Positions 1-6,650 of a stretch of 25,087 nucleotides of DNA are shown piece by piece. The notes beneath the pieces are model-generated. The model was not told the origin of the DNA. It saw only the letters and a program-made list of their open reading frames with translations, and did no database searches. The first letter of the stretch is position 1. Each line of letters opens with the position of its first letter. The DNA comes from an uncultured Lachnospiraceae bacterium (lineage in GTDB: Bacteria > Bacillota > Clostridia > Lachnospirales > Lachnospiraceae). The stretch is from contig CAJUTD010000036.1 in assembly GCA_910589635.1 (NCBI GenBank), forward strand, positions 1 through 25,087. Reading direction: 5' to 3'. Made by a program: the position numbers and the translations under genes.

Positions 1-45
1 CTTCTTCTCTCCTCACACTGCCGCCAAACGGGCCAGTCAATCTCC

Positions 46-597
46 TCACAATACCACAATACTGACTTGTTCCTCGTTTAATCTGTAATAATCCAGCAAA
101 TCCTGCCGTAGCTCACTTATCTTCGGATCTTGTGAACTGTCGGACGCAAAAAGCGTCTCCCGAACAAATATATTGTCATCATCCTTTTCCATTGCCACTG
201 CAATTTCAATCGATTCCACCTCGTACTCTTCGGTCAGCCGTACCTTTACTTCCTGCGCTGCAAGCTGCTTTTCCTGCGCCATGCGGCTCACATCCATCTC
301 CAGTGCCCGCTCATATTCCCTGAGATAGATTTCTTTCTGCGTCGTCTCAAGATGCTCTGTGTCCAGCTTATGGTTATCCAAATCCTGAAAGAATTCCGCC
401 TGGCTGATTTTCTTCCGCAAGGCTTCCTCATCCCCCAACAGGGAAAGTACCGGGGACACCACCAGAATCGTCAGAAGCATACCGGAAAAAAAACGCACAT
501 ATTTCCGGTAGCTCTGCCTGGGCAGAAGATGCAGTACGACTGTCAGCAAAAGATAGAAACACACCAAATTTTTTACCCAGGTAAAGATATAGCCCAT
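46..597 (-). CDS. spoIIIAF: Stage III sporulation protein AF
   Basis: SpoIIIAF is a component of the SpoIIIA complex, the mother-cell part of the SpoIIIA-SpoIIQ channel that connects mother cell and forespore. The 183-residue protein has two hydrophobic segments at its N-terminus (about residues 8-27 and 33-55) and then a charged soluble part rich in Glu, Lys and Gln, which is the usual SpoIIIAF plan. It is the sixth gene of a run in the canonical order AA-AB-AC-AD-AE-AF, so position alone supports the name. The ATG is preceded by GGAG at a normal distance, and spoIIIAE ends 42 bases upstream. Only 45 bases remain to the window edge; they contain AGGAG motifs but no convincing start, so spoIIIAG probably begins just outside. 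Identity is secure from family features and context. Confidence 0.93.
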   Translation of the reverse strand: MGYIFTWVKNLVCFYLLLTVVLHLLPRQSYRKYVRFFSGMLLTILVVSPVLSLLGDEEALRKKISQAEFFQDLDNHKLDTEHLETTQKEIYLREYERALEMDVSRMAQEKQLAAQEVKVRLTEEYEVESIEIAVAMEKDDDNIFVRETLFASDSSQDPKISELRQDLLDYYRLNEEQVSIVVL

Positions 598-639
598 ATT
601 TGCTCCTTTCCCAAATTCCCGCTGCTACTAAACTATTTT

Positions 640-1941
640 TCAGTGGTTAAACGTTGTCGCCGCCGTTACTAAAGCGATTGTCACCAGAAACATCACGGTC
701 GTTGTCACCACCACCTTGCACAAAAGATTTCCGCCCTCGCCGGTACCGGCAATGCAGCCAATCATCCGCTTGTCCGCTACCGGCTGCATCATCGCCGCCA
801 GCAGCTTATATAAAAAGGCCATCACCCATATTTTAAGCAAGGGGCCTGCGCACAATATTAACAGCACGACAACAGCCGCCATGCCAATGCCGTTTTTGAT
901 GATAATTCCAGAACCCACCATGATTTCTGTCACTGCATTGATAGAAGTGCCAAGCCCCGGCATCATCCCCGCCGTCTTGGCGATCATGCCGGATTTAAAA
1001 GTGTCGATTACCGGCGCCAGCAGATTCTGTACCACATTGATGCCGATGACAATGGTAAAGAGAAACTTTATGATCCATAATATCCCTGATTTGATAAGCG
1101 AAGTCATCCGAGAGAGCATCTCCTCCCCAGTCAAATGATTCATAAGCTCCAACACCACATAAATCTGCACCCCCGGGATAACCAGATACTGCATCACCCA
1201 CTCCATGCCGTAAATCAGCAGAAATGTCAGGTCATAAAACCCTGCTGCTGTCGTAATCTGCCCAGAAAACACCATACTCGCCGTAAACGTGGGAATCATC
1301 ACCTTCAAAAAGGTTATCACTCGGGAAATTGCCATGACAGACACGTCCCGGAGGACGAAAAAGGAATTCATTAGCAACACTAACAGCACGACATACACCA
1401 TATAAAAGCTGATTTCTGTCACCGAGGGGTTTTCAAACACATTGGCAAAATTATAGAGAATCGCAAATACGATACATAAAATTACAATGCGGATCAGCGT
1501 TCCTCTAAATTCCTGCACCTCCGAAAATACAGCAGAAAAAATCTCCTCGGCCAGCCATCCTTTATCAATTTCTTCTCCGTCCAGCAATCGTTGTACCAGT
1601 TCTTTGAAATCCAGCCCCTCCGTACCGGCCTGTTGGCTTAACATCTTATCAATATCAGAAAAATCCAGCTCCTGCATATAGCTGTCTATGCTTTCCTCTA
1701 TTTTTTGAGCGGCTATATCCTCTGACATGCCGGTTGCATCTTCTTTCCAGACGGCTGCGTCTTGCGTTCTCTCAGCAGCCTTGACAGTTTCTGCCACGTC
1801 CTCATTCCAGGCGGCCGAGGCTTCTGTTTCCCCAGCAGCCTTGACAGTTCCCGCCGCCTCCAGCAGAAAGAAAATGGCTGCTGCCGCAAATATTTCAACT
1901 GCCACTATTTTCGCGTATTTCCAGCTTCTTTTTACATCCAT
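640..1941 (-). CDS. spoIIIAE: Stage III sporulation protein AE
   Basis: SpoIIIAE is the large polytopic membrane protein of the SpoIIIA channel complex in the mother-cell membrane. The 433-residue protein starts with a signal-like hydrophobic segment (about residues 10-30). An acidic, Ala-rich extracytoplasmic stretch follows, and then a long region with several transmembrane helices from about residue 145 to the C-terminus, as in the family. The ATG at 1941 has GGAAGG upstream. The gap to spoIIIAD is 89 bases, wider than elsewhere in this operon, with nothing recognisable in it. The unusual feature is a 20-residue degenerate tandem duplication just after the signal-like segment, both halves starting TVKAA and containing W-x-ED; it is listed separately. 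No catalytic activity is known for the family. Confidence 0.95.
   Translation of the reverse strand: MDVKRSWKYAKIVAVEIFAAAAIFFLLEAAGTVKAAGETEASAAWNEDVAETVKAAERTQDAAVWKEDATGMSEDIAAQKIEESIDSYMQELDFSDIDKMLSQQAGTEGLDFKELVQRLLDGEEIDKGWLAEEIFSAVFSEVQEFRGTLIRIVILCIVFAILYNFANVFENPSVTEISFYMVYVVLLVLLMNSFFVLRDVSVMAISRVITFLKVMIPTFTASMVFSGQITTAAGFYDLTFLLIYGMEWVMQYLVIPGVQIYVVLELMNHLTGEEMLSRMTSLIKSGILWIIKFLFTIVIGINVVQNLLAPVIDTFKSGMIAKTAGMMPGLGTSINAVTEIMVGSGIIIKNGIGMAAVVVLLILCAGPLLKIWVMAFLYKLLAAMMQPVADKRMIGCIAGTGEGGNLLCKVVVTTTVMFLVTIALVTAATTFNH
1729..1848 (-). repeat. Two 60-nt tandem units coding a 20-residue repeat in SpoIIIAE
   Basis: Codons 32-51 and 52-71 of spoIIIAE encode similar 20-residue blocks: TVKAA, then a variable stretch, then AAWNEDVAE or AVWKEDATG. 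At DNA level the 17-base string CAGCAGCCTTGACAGTT occurs at 1773-1789 and again at 1833-1849, exactly 60 bases apart. This looks like an in-frame tandem duplication that has since diverged, in the poorly conserved extracytoplasmic N-terminal part of the protein. Confidence 0.8.
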
Positions 1942-2030
1942 GGCTTTTTCCTTCCCAGGAATTTTTTAGAATTAGTTCGTAATTACATGGTAACTTTCGC
2001 GCATTCCGGCGCATATAATTTGCGGCCATT

Positions 2031-2417
2031 TTATACCAGGAATTCCCCGATTGTCTCCAAAAGTACCAGGATGACCGGCATGCTGATTGCCAATATGGAG
2101 AGCTTGCCAAACATTTCAATCTGCCCCGCAACTGCCTGGTAACCTGCGTCTTTACAGAGATTTGCTGAGAATTCAGACACATAAGTGATGCCAATCATTT
2201 TAATGAGAATTGCTATGTAACTTGTGTCCAAATTCACATATTCCTGCATACGGTTTATGACGGAGATGACAAGCTGCAGCTTGGACATAATAAAATAAAA
2301 AATGCACAGAGATACCCCCAGCGTCACGAAAAGCTCGTACTCTTTTTTGTGGCTCTTGAGCATAATTGCCAGCAATGCGCCCACGATCCCCAGAATTGCA
2401 ATCTTGATAATATCCAT
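2031..2417 (-). CDS. spoIIIAD: Stage III sporulation protein AD
   Basis: SpoIIIAD is a small integral membrane protein of the SpoIIIA channel complex. The protein is almost entirely hydrophobic, with about four membrane segments, a KSHKKEYE loop after the first and a C-terminal LVLLETIGEFLV. I place the start at the ATG at 2417 (protein MDIIKIAILG, 128 residues), because GGAGGG lies four bases upstream. A GTG at 2432 in the same frame, overlapping the spoIIIAC stop, has no ribosome binding site. This puts spoIIIAD 11 bases after spoIIIAC. Length and position in the operon match the family. Confidence 0.93.
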   Translation of the reverse strand: MDIIKIAILGIVGALLAIMLKSHKKEYELFVTLGVSLCIFYFIMSKLQLVISVINRMQEYVNLDTSYIAILIKMIGITYVSEFSANLCKDAGYQAVAGQIEMFGKLSILAISMPVILVLLETIGEFLV

Positions 2418-2428
2418 GAATCCCTCCG

Positions 2429-2623
2429 TCACAATGCAAACAGGTTCCTCATTGTCTCAAACAGCTCATAGACATACGGCACAATCCAAAACAGCACAAT
2501 CAAAAGGCCGGCCAGACTCGTCAGAAAAGCATGTTCTTCCCGTCCGCTGTGTTTTAATACCTGGCTCAATACTGTGACTAGAATCCCTACAGCTGCAATC
2601 TTAAAAATTAAACTTATACTCAT
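2429..2623 (-). CDS. spoIIIAC: Stage III sporulation protein AC
   Basis: SpoIIIAC is a 64-residue membrane protein of the SpoIIIA complex. It has two predicted transmembrane helices, about residues 5-22 and 33-52. They are separated by a short polar loop (KHSGREEHA) that is typical of this family and of its relative SpoIIIAD. The ATG at 2623 has GGAGG five bases upstream, and the gene starts 16 bases after spoIIIAB ends. Small size, two-helix topology and place in the operon make the call firm. Confidence 0.94.
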   Translation of the reverse strand: MSISLIFKIAAVGILVTVLSQVLKHSGREEHAFLTSLAGLLIVLFWIVPYVYELFETMRNLFAL

Positions 2624-2639
2624 AGCTTCCTCCGCATTC

Positions 2640-3155
2640 TTATATAAGAAGAATAATCAGAAACAGGCCGCACATTACGCTCAAAACTCCAGACAGTTTC
2701 TTTTTGTCTTTCAATTCCCCCTGAGCCTTCTCGATCAATACTTCTGTCTGTCCAATGTAAAGTTCCAGGTTCTTTAGCTGCATCTGCCCATCCAGATAAC
2801 CAAAATTCTCCCCGGCGCGCTTTAATATTTCACGCTCCTCCTCGTTAAACAGAAAACAATCTGCCTCCCGCTCCACCAGACGGCCCCAAAAACTGCCGAT
2901 TCCTTCCTCATTCTCCTCCAGCCCTTCCGCTGCTTTTTTCAAGAATGTACAAAATGGCTCCTTATCTTGGGAAGCAATCTGCAAAAATGCCTCTTTCAGC
3001 GGTGTCCGGGTATAAGAAATTTCTCCCCACAGCATGAGAAACATTTCCTTCATGCCCACCAACTGTCTTACATGCTCCACTAATTCCTGCTGAACCTTCC
3101 AGCCGTACAGGACGGAAGATATAATAATCAAGATACTTCCCGCCGCTTTTAGCAT
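2640..3155 (-). CDS. spoIIIAB: Stage III sporulation protein AB
   Basis: SpoIIIAB is a bitopic membrane protein of the SpoIIIA channel complex. The 171-residue protein has an N-terminal hydrophobic segment (about residues 5-20), a helical soluble region rich in Glu and Lys, and a hydrophobic C-terminus ending FLIILLI. In the family the soluble part faces the cytoplasm and resembles the type II secretion protein GspF; that resemblance is family knowledge, not something I can measure here. Its ATG lies inside the end of spoIIIAA (7-base overlap), which suggests translational coupling to the ATPase gene. Confidence 0.94.
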   Translation of the reverse strand: MLKAAGSILIIISSVLYGWKVQQELVEHVRQLVGMKEMFLMLWGEISYTRTPLKEAFLQIASQDKEPFCTFLKKAAEGLEENEEGIGSFWGRLVEREADCFLFNEEEREILKRAGENFGYLDGQMQLKNLELYIGQTEVLIEKAQGELKDKKKLSGVLSVMCGLFLIILLI

Positions 3156-4087
3156 AATTTCTGCATCCCCCCATCATACACGGAAAATTTGCGTTCCCCG
3201 CACTCCGCTAACGACAGGAATACATATCTTCCGAAAAAACCTTTTTCCAACCAAGCAGCCAGATACAATTTTTCCCTAAGCTCCGAGACATCTCTGGCAT
3301 GCATCGTGCCGATGATTCGGCATCCGCAGTGAAGCGCCTCCTCCACCGCCAGGCAGTCTTCCCGGCCCCCAAGCTCGTCTATCGCCAGAATCTGCGGGGA
3401 CATGCTTCGCAAAAGCAGGCGCATACCCTCCGCTTTCGGGCAATTGTCGAGCACATCTGTGCGATCCCCCAAATCATTTTGCGGTACGCCAAAGAAACTG
3501 GCAGCAATCTCGCTCCGCTCGTCCACCACGCCCACCTTTCTGCCCGGCAGCGTGCCATTTCCCTCTGATAACAGACGAATACAGTCGCGCAGCATCGTTG
3601 TCTTACCCACTCCCGGAGGCGACAGAAGCAACGTATTATAAATGCTGTCCCCATCTGACAGCCACGGAAGCAGCTTGGCGGCGCATCCCTTCTTCTGCCT
3701 TGCCACACGGATGTTGAGACAGCTAATGTTACGGAAAGAAAGAATCTTTCCCTGCTCACAGACCGTACGCCCGGCAATGCCTATGCGATGGCCACCCTGA
3801 ATCGTAAAAAAACCGTTTCGCATCTCTTCTTCCAGCGCATACATAGAATAGCGGCTCATCCTAGAGAGCGTATCTTTCATGTCGGCTTCCTGCCAAACAT
3901 AGCCGCCTTCCCTGCCTGTTTGCCAGGCCATCTCCTTCTGGTTCCAGAAATACTCCCTGCCCTTTCCCAACACCATCACCGGACGGCCAATGCGCAGCCT
4001 GATTTCTTCCGGCTCCAGCCCCCTCGCAAATCCGGCCCGGCACAACGGACGCAACGCGCTGGGAAATACGCTCACAATCTCTTCCAT
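3149..4087 (-). CDS. spoIIIAA: Stage III sporulation protein AA, ATPase
   Basis: SpoIIIAA is the cytoplasmic ATPase of the SpoIIIA complex, related to type II/IV secretion ATPases. The Walker A motif PPGVGKTT is at about residues 157-164 and the Walker B-like sequence ILAIDELGG at about 233-241. The stretch GTMHAR follows, as in these ATPases. I chose the ATG at 4087 (protein MEEIVSVFPS, 312 residues) because a full AGGAGG sits 8 bases upstream. The open frame continues to 4198, but those extra 37 codons read through the promoter region and have no ribosome binding site. This is the first gene of the operon; a sigma-E-type promoter ends about 35 bases before the start. The length fits the family. 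Confidence 0.95.
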   Translation of the reverse strand: MEEIVSVFPSALRPLCRAGFARGLEPEEIRLRIGRPVMVLGKGREYFWNQKEMAWQTGREGGYVWQEADMKDTLSRMSRYSMYALEEEMRNGFFTIQGGHRIGIAGRTVCEQGKILSFRNISCLNIRVARQKKGCAAKLLPWLSDGDSIYNTLLLSPPGVGKTTMLRDCIRLLSEGNGTLPGRKVGVVDERSEIAASFFGVPQNDLGDRTDVLDNCPKAEGMRLLLRSMSPQILAIDELGGREDCLAVEEALHCGCRIIGTMHARDVSELREKLYLAAWLEKGFFGRYVFLSLAECGERKFSVYDGGMQKLC

Positions 4088-4122
4088 AGGCTGTCCCTCC
4101 TCATAGCTTGTATCTGTTTTCA

Positions 4123-4152
4123 AATATATGAGGACATAGATGGGAATATGAC
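4123..4152 (-). promoter_or_regulatory. Sigma-E-type promoter of the spoIIIA operon
   Basis: On the minus strand GTCATATT (4152-4145) is followed after 14 bases by CATATATT (4130-4123). The sigma-E consensus known from Bacillus is close to ATATT, 14-15 bases, CATACANT, and the spoIIIA operon is a classic mother-cell sigma-E target. The predicted transcript start is near 4116, about 30 bases before the spoIIIAA start codon. Box sequences and spacing are seen directly; the assignment is inference supported by known regulation. Confidence 0.8.
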
Positions 4153-4209
4153 AAAAAACCTGAGCGGCAAAAAATACTTTTTCCATACGTTTGAGCACAC
4201 AAAAAGACA

Positions 4210-4288
4210 GGGCTTTCGCAATGAGTGGGAAACATACAACAGCCTAACCTCTGTATGTATTGTATGTCTCTCCTTAATGCGAAAGCCC
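4210..4288 (-). terminator. Nested long hairpin, probable terminator after the DUF2461 gene
   Basis: GGGCTTTCGCA (4210-4220) is perfectly complementary to TGCGAAAGCCC (4278-4288). Inside lies a second perfect pair, ACATACAA (4232-4239) with TTGTATGT (4260-4267). On the minus strand the outer stem is followed by TGTCTTTTTG, which makes it a plausible terminator for the gene that ends at 4325. The large interior is unusual for a simple intrinsic terminator. Confidence 0.55.
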
Positions 4289-4324
4289 CGCTTTCATTTG
4301 GTAATATTTTAAGCAAAACGCTTT

Positions 4325-5008
4325 TTATCTTGCCGGCATCTGGAATCCGTCAAGCGCTTTGTTCAGATAATCATTAAACGGCTTCATAATTTCAAACAAC
4401 TTTACCGCTTCTGTTACAAATGCCTCTCCATCCACCAAAGCTTCATCTGCTATCGGATATTCCAGATACCAGCTTTTAAACTTTAAATATTCCGCCTGCG
4501 GATGCTCTTTGTCATACCCGGCAGGCACATTTTTCAGTGATGTCCCCTGCACCTTAAAATACTTTTGAAACTCCGGTGCATGAATGATTTCTTCAAACTC
4601 TTCGCCGTGCCCAGTAATATAGTCGCGAATCATTTTTGTCGCATCCTTAAACATATCCGCAAACAATCCGCCGCCAAGAAAAGACTGGTCGTTTGGCTTG
4701 ACCATCAGATAATATCCTACCGGAACAGGCAGTTTTCCCTTAGAAGAAATATGGGCGCGAAACGCCGGGTTATATGGAGATTTATCATGGCTGAACCGGG
4801 TGTCCCGTACCAACTTAAAGGTAAGCTCCTTCGGCTGGTTATGGAGGATGCTGCTGTCAAACTCTCCAATACGCAGAATCAGCGTCTGAATCAGGTCTTC
4901 AAACTCTGCATTTGCCGCTTTATTTTCCGCCTTATGTGCATGATACCATTCCCGGTTATTATTCTCACTCAAATCATTCAAATACTTTATCATTAATTTC
5001 ATATCCAT
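4325..5008 (-). CDS. DUF2461 domain protein
   Basis: The 227-residue protein matches the DUF2461 (TIGR02453) family by its characteristic sequence. It has an N-terminal LxDLxxNNNREWY motif, then LTFKLVRDTRFSHDKSPYNP at about residues 62-81, GYYLMVKPNDQSFLGGG at about 97-113, and a C-terminal KSWYLEYPI. No signal peptide or membrane segment is visible, so it should be cytoplasmic. The family's biochemical function is not established. The ATG at 5008 has GGAGG 8 bases upstream. It starts 12 bases after the sigma-factor gene, so the two are almost certainly co-transcribed, and a hairpin follows it. Confident about the family, not about what it does. Confidence 0.88.
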   Translation of the reverse strand: MDMKLMIKYLNDLSENNNREWYHAHKAENKAANAEFEDLIQTLILRIGEFDSSILHNQPKELTFKLVRDTRFSHDKSPYNPAFRAHISSKGKLPVPVGYYLMVKPNDQSFLGGGLFADMFKDATKMIRDYITGHGEEFEEIIHAPEFQKYFKVQGTSLKNVPAGYDKEHPQAEYLKFKSWYLEYPIADEALVDGEAFVTEAVKLFEIMKPFNDYLNKALDGFQMPAR

Positions 5009-5020
5009 AATGTGTACCTC

Positions 5021-5863
5021 CTACGCATTTCCTACAACTGAAAAAGATGGTCCGTTCAAAAAATCTTCAATAAATTTTTTTAAACTTCCCGGTGACTGAT
5101 ACGTTTTGCAGAAAGAAAATTCATGGGAAATTCCATCAATTTCCTCCATTGCTTCCTTGACCTCCATCATTTCCTTGGGTATAGCTGTAGTAAAATCCAA
5201 TTGCGCAGGATTGATTCTGCGATTGTTTATAGCATAATTTACTCTGTCTGCACAATGGCATGTCCCGTTTCCATATTCGCCACAGTATTCCTTCAAGAAA
5301 TCCGCCACTTTCTTACGGACCCTTGACAGACGCTGGCGGTAGGCCTCCGGCGTAATCCCCAAAATGTCTCCGGCAATCCTGCTGTCCACTTTGAACATCG
5401 TACCAAGAATAAAGATACAGCGGCTTTCAGCGTCCAGACACTGGAGCATTACATTCGTACAGGACAGCTTAAGTTCCTCCGCCAAAATGGACTGCTCCAC
5501 ATCCTGTGTCAGATCCGGCATATCACTGATGTTTGCATTCTTGATATCGTCCCCATAAAATTCAAAACTGAGGGGGAACTTGGCAAACATGTGCTTCTGA
5601 TAGTTCTTCAGATGATTGGACGCAATACGGAATACCCAGGTTGAAAAAGAACTCTCCCCTTTGAATGAGGATAGATGGGTAATGATTTTCAACAGGATAT
5701 CCTGCGTCGCATCCTCCGCATCCGGAAAGGTTCCCAACATACGCAGAGAAAGGTTGAATACCAAATCCTGTACACTGACAAGAACGGTTTCCAACGCTTT
5801 CTTATCCCCTGCTGTGGCTTTTTGGATCAACTCCAATAACTCTTCGTTCGTGAACTGATTCAT
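5021..5863 (-). CDS. ECF-type RNA polymerase sigma factor with cysteine-containing C-terminal tail
   Basis: This is a sigma-70 family factor of the extracytoplasmic-function type. Region 2 covers about residues 25-95, with the DAEDATQDILLKI helix and the STWVFRIASNHLKN core. Region 4 covers about 135-190, with a helix-turn-helix in IAGDILGITPEAYRQRLSRV. A further 90 residues follow, with Cys194, Cys202 and Cys204 (CGEYGNGTCHC) and a conserved-looking Arg/Asn stretch; an ordinary ECF factor stops near residue 190. No anti-sigma factor gene is adjacent, so the tail may regulate activity, for example through metal or redox; that is inference. I start at the ATG at 5863 (MNQFTNEELL, 280 residues), which has AGAGG upstream; the ATG at 5920 has no such site. 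It heads a two-gene unit with the DUF2461 gene. Confidence 0.87.
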   Translation of the reverse strand: MNQFTNEELLELIQKATAGDKKALETVLVSVQDLVFNLSLRMLGTFPDAEDATQDILLKIITHLSSFKGESSFSTWVFRIASNHLKNYQKHMFAKFPLSFEFYGDDIKNANISDMPDLTQDVEQSILAEELKLSCTNVMLQCLDAESRCIFILGTMFKVDSRIAGDILGITPEAYRQRLSRVRKKVADFLKEYCGEYGNGTCHCADRVNYAINNRRINPAQLDFTTAIPKEMMEVKEAMEEIDGISHEFSFCKTYQSPGSLKKFIEDFLNGPSFSVVGNA

Positions 5864-5912
5864 GGTTCCTCTTTTCTGAAGTGCAACTCTTATTTTATAC
5901 GGGTATGCAGCA

Positions 5913-5931
5913 GGAACCATCCGTTCCGAAC
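5913..5931. promoter_or_regulatory. GGAAC/GTTCC palindrome near a possible -10 box before the sigma gene
   Basis: GGAAC (5913-5917), five bases, GTTCC (5923-5927) form an inverted repeat; the second arm overlaps another palindrome, GTTCCGAAC (5923-5931). On the minus strand CGTATAAAATAAG follows and would serve as a -10 region, but I see no matching -35 at normal spacing. Possible operator, low confidence. Confidence 0.3.
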
Positions 5932-5975
5932 AGCAAACTTTGCAGCACTTCTACGCAAAATTTTCTCCGTATATA

Positions 5976-6039
5976 TAATTAGACAATGTTTTACTGTCTG
6001 TGTGACAAAAAAATTTAATTAGACAATGTTTTACTGTCT
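5976..6039. repeat. Two 24-bp direct repeats, 40 bp apart, upstream of the sigma/DUF2461 unit
   Basis: An identical 24-base string starting TAATTAGACAATG occupies 5976-5999 and 6016-6039, with start points exactly 40 bp apart (nearly four helical turns). Each copy carries its own inverted arms, AGACA and TGTCT, separated by nine bases, as in many repressor operators. Read on the minus strand the right copy flanks AT-rich TATATA sequence, so a promoter may overlap. Otherwise the stretch 5864-6102 shows no gene. Confidence 0.7.
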
Positions 6040-6102
6040 CATCTGCAAATATCCCATAACACCTTTCAATGCCTGCTTAATATGACCGTCATACTTTTTC
6101 CA

Positions 6103-6150
6103 AAAAGAACCCCACACATTCTGAAAAAGCAGAACATGTGGGGTTCTTTT
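6103..6150 (-). terminator. rpsU intrinsic terminator
   Basis: A long inverted repeat pairs AAAAGAACCCCACA with TGTGGGGTTCTTTT, extended inward by TTCTG/CAGAA around an A-rich loop, with T-runs on both sides. It begins seven bases after the rpsU stop codon. The flanking A and T runs would also let it act in the other direction. Confidence 0.88.
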
Positions 6151-6156
6151 ACACAA

Positions 6157-6333
6157 TTAATTATATTTACGTTTTCTAGCTGCTTCGGACTTCTTCTTAC
6201 GTCTCACGCTTGGTTTTTCGTAATGCTCTCTCTTACGAATCTCCTGCTGAATCCCTGCTTTCGCACAGTTTCTTTTGAATCTGCGTAAAGCGCTATCCAA
6301 AGTTTCGTTTTCTTTAACGATTACATTTGACAT
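6157..6333 (-). CDS. rpsU: 30S ribosomal protein S21
   Basis: S21 is a small basic protein of the 30S ribosomal subunit, near the 3' end of 16S rRNA. The reading frame encodes 58 residues beginning MSNVIVKENETLDSALRRFK and ending EAARKRKYN, with the EIRKREHYEKPSVRRKKK basic core that defines S21. The ATG at 6333 is preceded by AGGTG, with GGGAGG further upstream. It has its own sigma-A promoter (6413-6440), a leader of about 70 bases, and a strong terminator directly after the stop. It is a single-gene unit. The length is standard for Firmicutes S21. Confidence 0.97.
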   Translation of the reverse strand: MSNVIVKENETLDSALRRFKRNCAKAGIQQEIRKREHYEKPSVRRKKKSEAARKRKYN

Positions 6334-6412
6334 ACTCTCACACCTAACCTCCCTCCAGTTGCGTATTGTGCATATTCAACTGTTTGGGTCATATTTTATT
6401 GCACTATCATTT

Positions 6413-6440
6413 ATTATAGCAGATTTTCTCAGTAAGTCAA
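6413..6440 (-). promoter_or_regulatory. Sigma-A promoter of rpsU, with extended -10
   Basis: On the minus strand TTGACT (6440-6435), 16 bases, TATAAT (6418-6413), with TGC directly before the -10 box. This is a near-consensus vegetative promoter that would start transcription near 6405, about 72 bases before rpsU. Confidence 0.85.
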
Positions 6441-6463
6441 CTACTTTTATTGGAAAATTTTAC

Positions 6464-6634
6464 AACAGTTCAGCCATCGCAATATTATGGGCGAATCATG
6501 CTAGCATGAATGAGCACATAATAGCAGCGATGGGCGGAACGCACCTTAAGCCTCAGACAGCAATTGCGAAAGCAATGGATAGCCCGCACAGCGGGCGGTC
6601 TGTGGCTTGTATTAGGGGCGTGGGCTGAACTGTT
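6464..6634 (+). other. Candidate branched structured RNA or repeat element, function unknown
   Basis: The element is closed by a perfect 12-bp inverted repeat, AACAGTTCAGCC (6464-6475) with GGCTGAACTGTT (6623-6634). Inside are two arms. The first is a 56-bp imperfect palindrome (6476-6531) with stems ATCGC/GCGAT, TATTATG/CATAATA and TCATGC/GCATGA. The second is a multi-stem arm: ACGC/GCGT, then AAGCC/GGCTT and CAGAC/GTCTG around a junction that carries two perfect hairpins, ATTGC-GAAA-GCAAT and GCCCGC-ACA-GCGGGC. The GNRA tetraloop exists only if the plus strand is the RNA, which is my reason for the strand. It lies between alaS and the rpsU promoter. No promoter for it is evident and I recognise no named RNA family. 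It could instead be a MITE-like mobile repeat or a read-through barrier after alaS. Confidence 0.55.
6476..6531. repeat. 56-bp palindromic repeat, copy 1
   Basis: Starts ATCGCAATATTATGGGCGAA and ends CAGCGAT. It differs from the copy at 6651-6706 at only three positions, all in loops or internal loops, so the paired segments are kept. It is also the first arm of the larger structured element. Confidence 0.85.
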
Positions 6635-6650
6635 ACTATACTGTCCAGCC

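Noticed and set aside
1..45. Start of spoIIIAG in the left edge
   Set aside because: Expected by gene order, but no start codon at a proper distance from a ribosome binding site can be chosen within 45 bases.
4088..4198. Longer spoIIIAA starting at 4198
   Set aside because: The extra codons run through the sigma-E promoter and lack a ribosome binding site, while AGGAGG precedes the ATG at 4087.
5893..5917. ECF-type self-controlled promoter GGAAC...CGTATAA before the sigma gene
   Set aside because: Spacing between the two boxes is about 21 bases, well over the 16-17 expected for ECF promoters.
5913..5927. LexA (GAAC-N4-GTTC) box
   Set aside because: The spacer is five bases instead of four, and the downstream genes are not typical SOS members.
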